A stretch of 16,733 nucleotides of DNA from an uncultured Bacteroidales bacterium (GTDB taxonomy: Bacteria; Bacteroidota; Bacteroidia; Bacteroidales; Porphyromonadaceae). The DNA lies in contig CAMYPM010000025.1 in NCBI GenBank assembly GCA_947290775.1, forward strand, positions 1-16,733. Direction: 5' to 3'. A program made the translations under genes and the position numbers. Below the pieces are notes generated by a model. The model was not told where the DNA came from. It was given only the letters and a program-made list of their open reading frames with translations, and ran no database searches. Shown here piece by piece: positions 16,707 through 16,733 of this stretch. The first letter of the stretch is position 1. The number at the start of each line of letters is the position of its first letter.

Positions 16707-16733
16707 ATGGGATATTTTATCATTACGGATTCA
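16707..16733 (+). CDS. Start of an unidentified gene, cut by the window edge
   Basis: Nine codons, MGYFIITDS, are visible after a consensus promoter and an A-rich leader (AAACAACAATAGAATT), as is common before starts in this phylum. Too short to assign. It diverges from the VirE/relaxase remnants, so it could belong to the same mobile element or mark the return to other sequence. Confidence 0.5.

Overview
The window looks like a chromosome segment from a Bacteroidales bacterium, most likely Porphyromonas or a close relative. Three things point that way. Promoters have the Bacteroidota form (TTTG, about 19-20 bases, then TAnnTTTG). The gene set is typical of the group: a DUF2723 membrane protein, EF-P, a Fur-like regulator, PurA, FolC, an MFS carrier and a Bacteroidales-type transketolase in a row. 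The flanking accessory genes (BspA-type leucine-rich repeats, PcfJ, VirE, relaxase) are also families common in Bacteroidota. The genus is an inference from gene content, not from an alignment.

Left flank (1-2585). The minus strand encodes a large, AT-rich surface lipoprotein with five nearly identical 69-bp leucine-rich repeats. Its reading frame runs off the left edge. Behind it, also on the minus strand, is the C-terminal remnant of a PcfJ-like protein, a family usually carried by conjugative or mobilizable elements. It has lost its 5' part and abuts the dGTPase gene.

Core (2586-14682). All genes are on the plus strand. dgt (dNTP triphosphohydrolase) is followed by a good promoter and then an apparent operon of seven genes: DUF2723 membrane protein, efp, fur-like, purA, folC, MFS transporter, tkt. 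Most gaps are 8-24 bases; the widest is 89 bases before the Fur-like gene. The operon ends in a strong intrinsic terminator. These genes cover nucleotide sanitation and purine synthesis, folate polyglutamylation, translation, the pentose phosphate pathway, transport, and possibly protein glycosylation. They look intact and housekeeping in character.

Right flank (14683-16733). This is a decayed mobile element. It starts with an array of 22-bp-spaced units: four copies of ACCCTATAG, then three copies of a TACGGCA-like core in the same 22-bp phase. One unit sits inside a 30-bp near-perfect palindrome. A long nested hairpin follows. Then, on the minus strand, come a relaxase pseudogene broken by frameshifts and two TAG stops, and the start of a VirE-like gene that appears to have been joined to it by a deletion. 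At the far right a textbook Bacteroidota promoter points to a plus-strand gene of which only nine codons are visible.

The most unusual signals are the 22-bp phased array with its palindrome and hairpin next to the mobilization remnants, the Fur-like protein that lacks the usual metal-binding histidines, and the lipoprotein with a long unrecognised N-terminal region and homogenised repeats.
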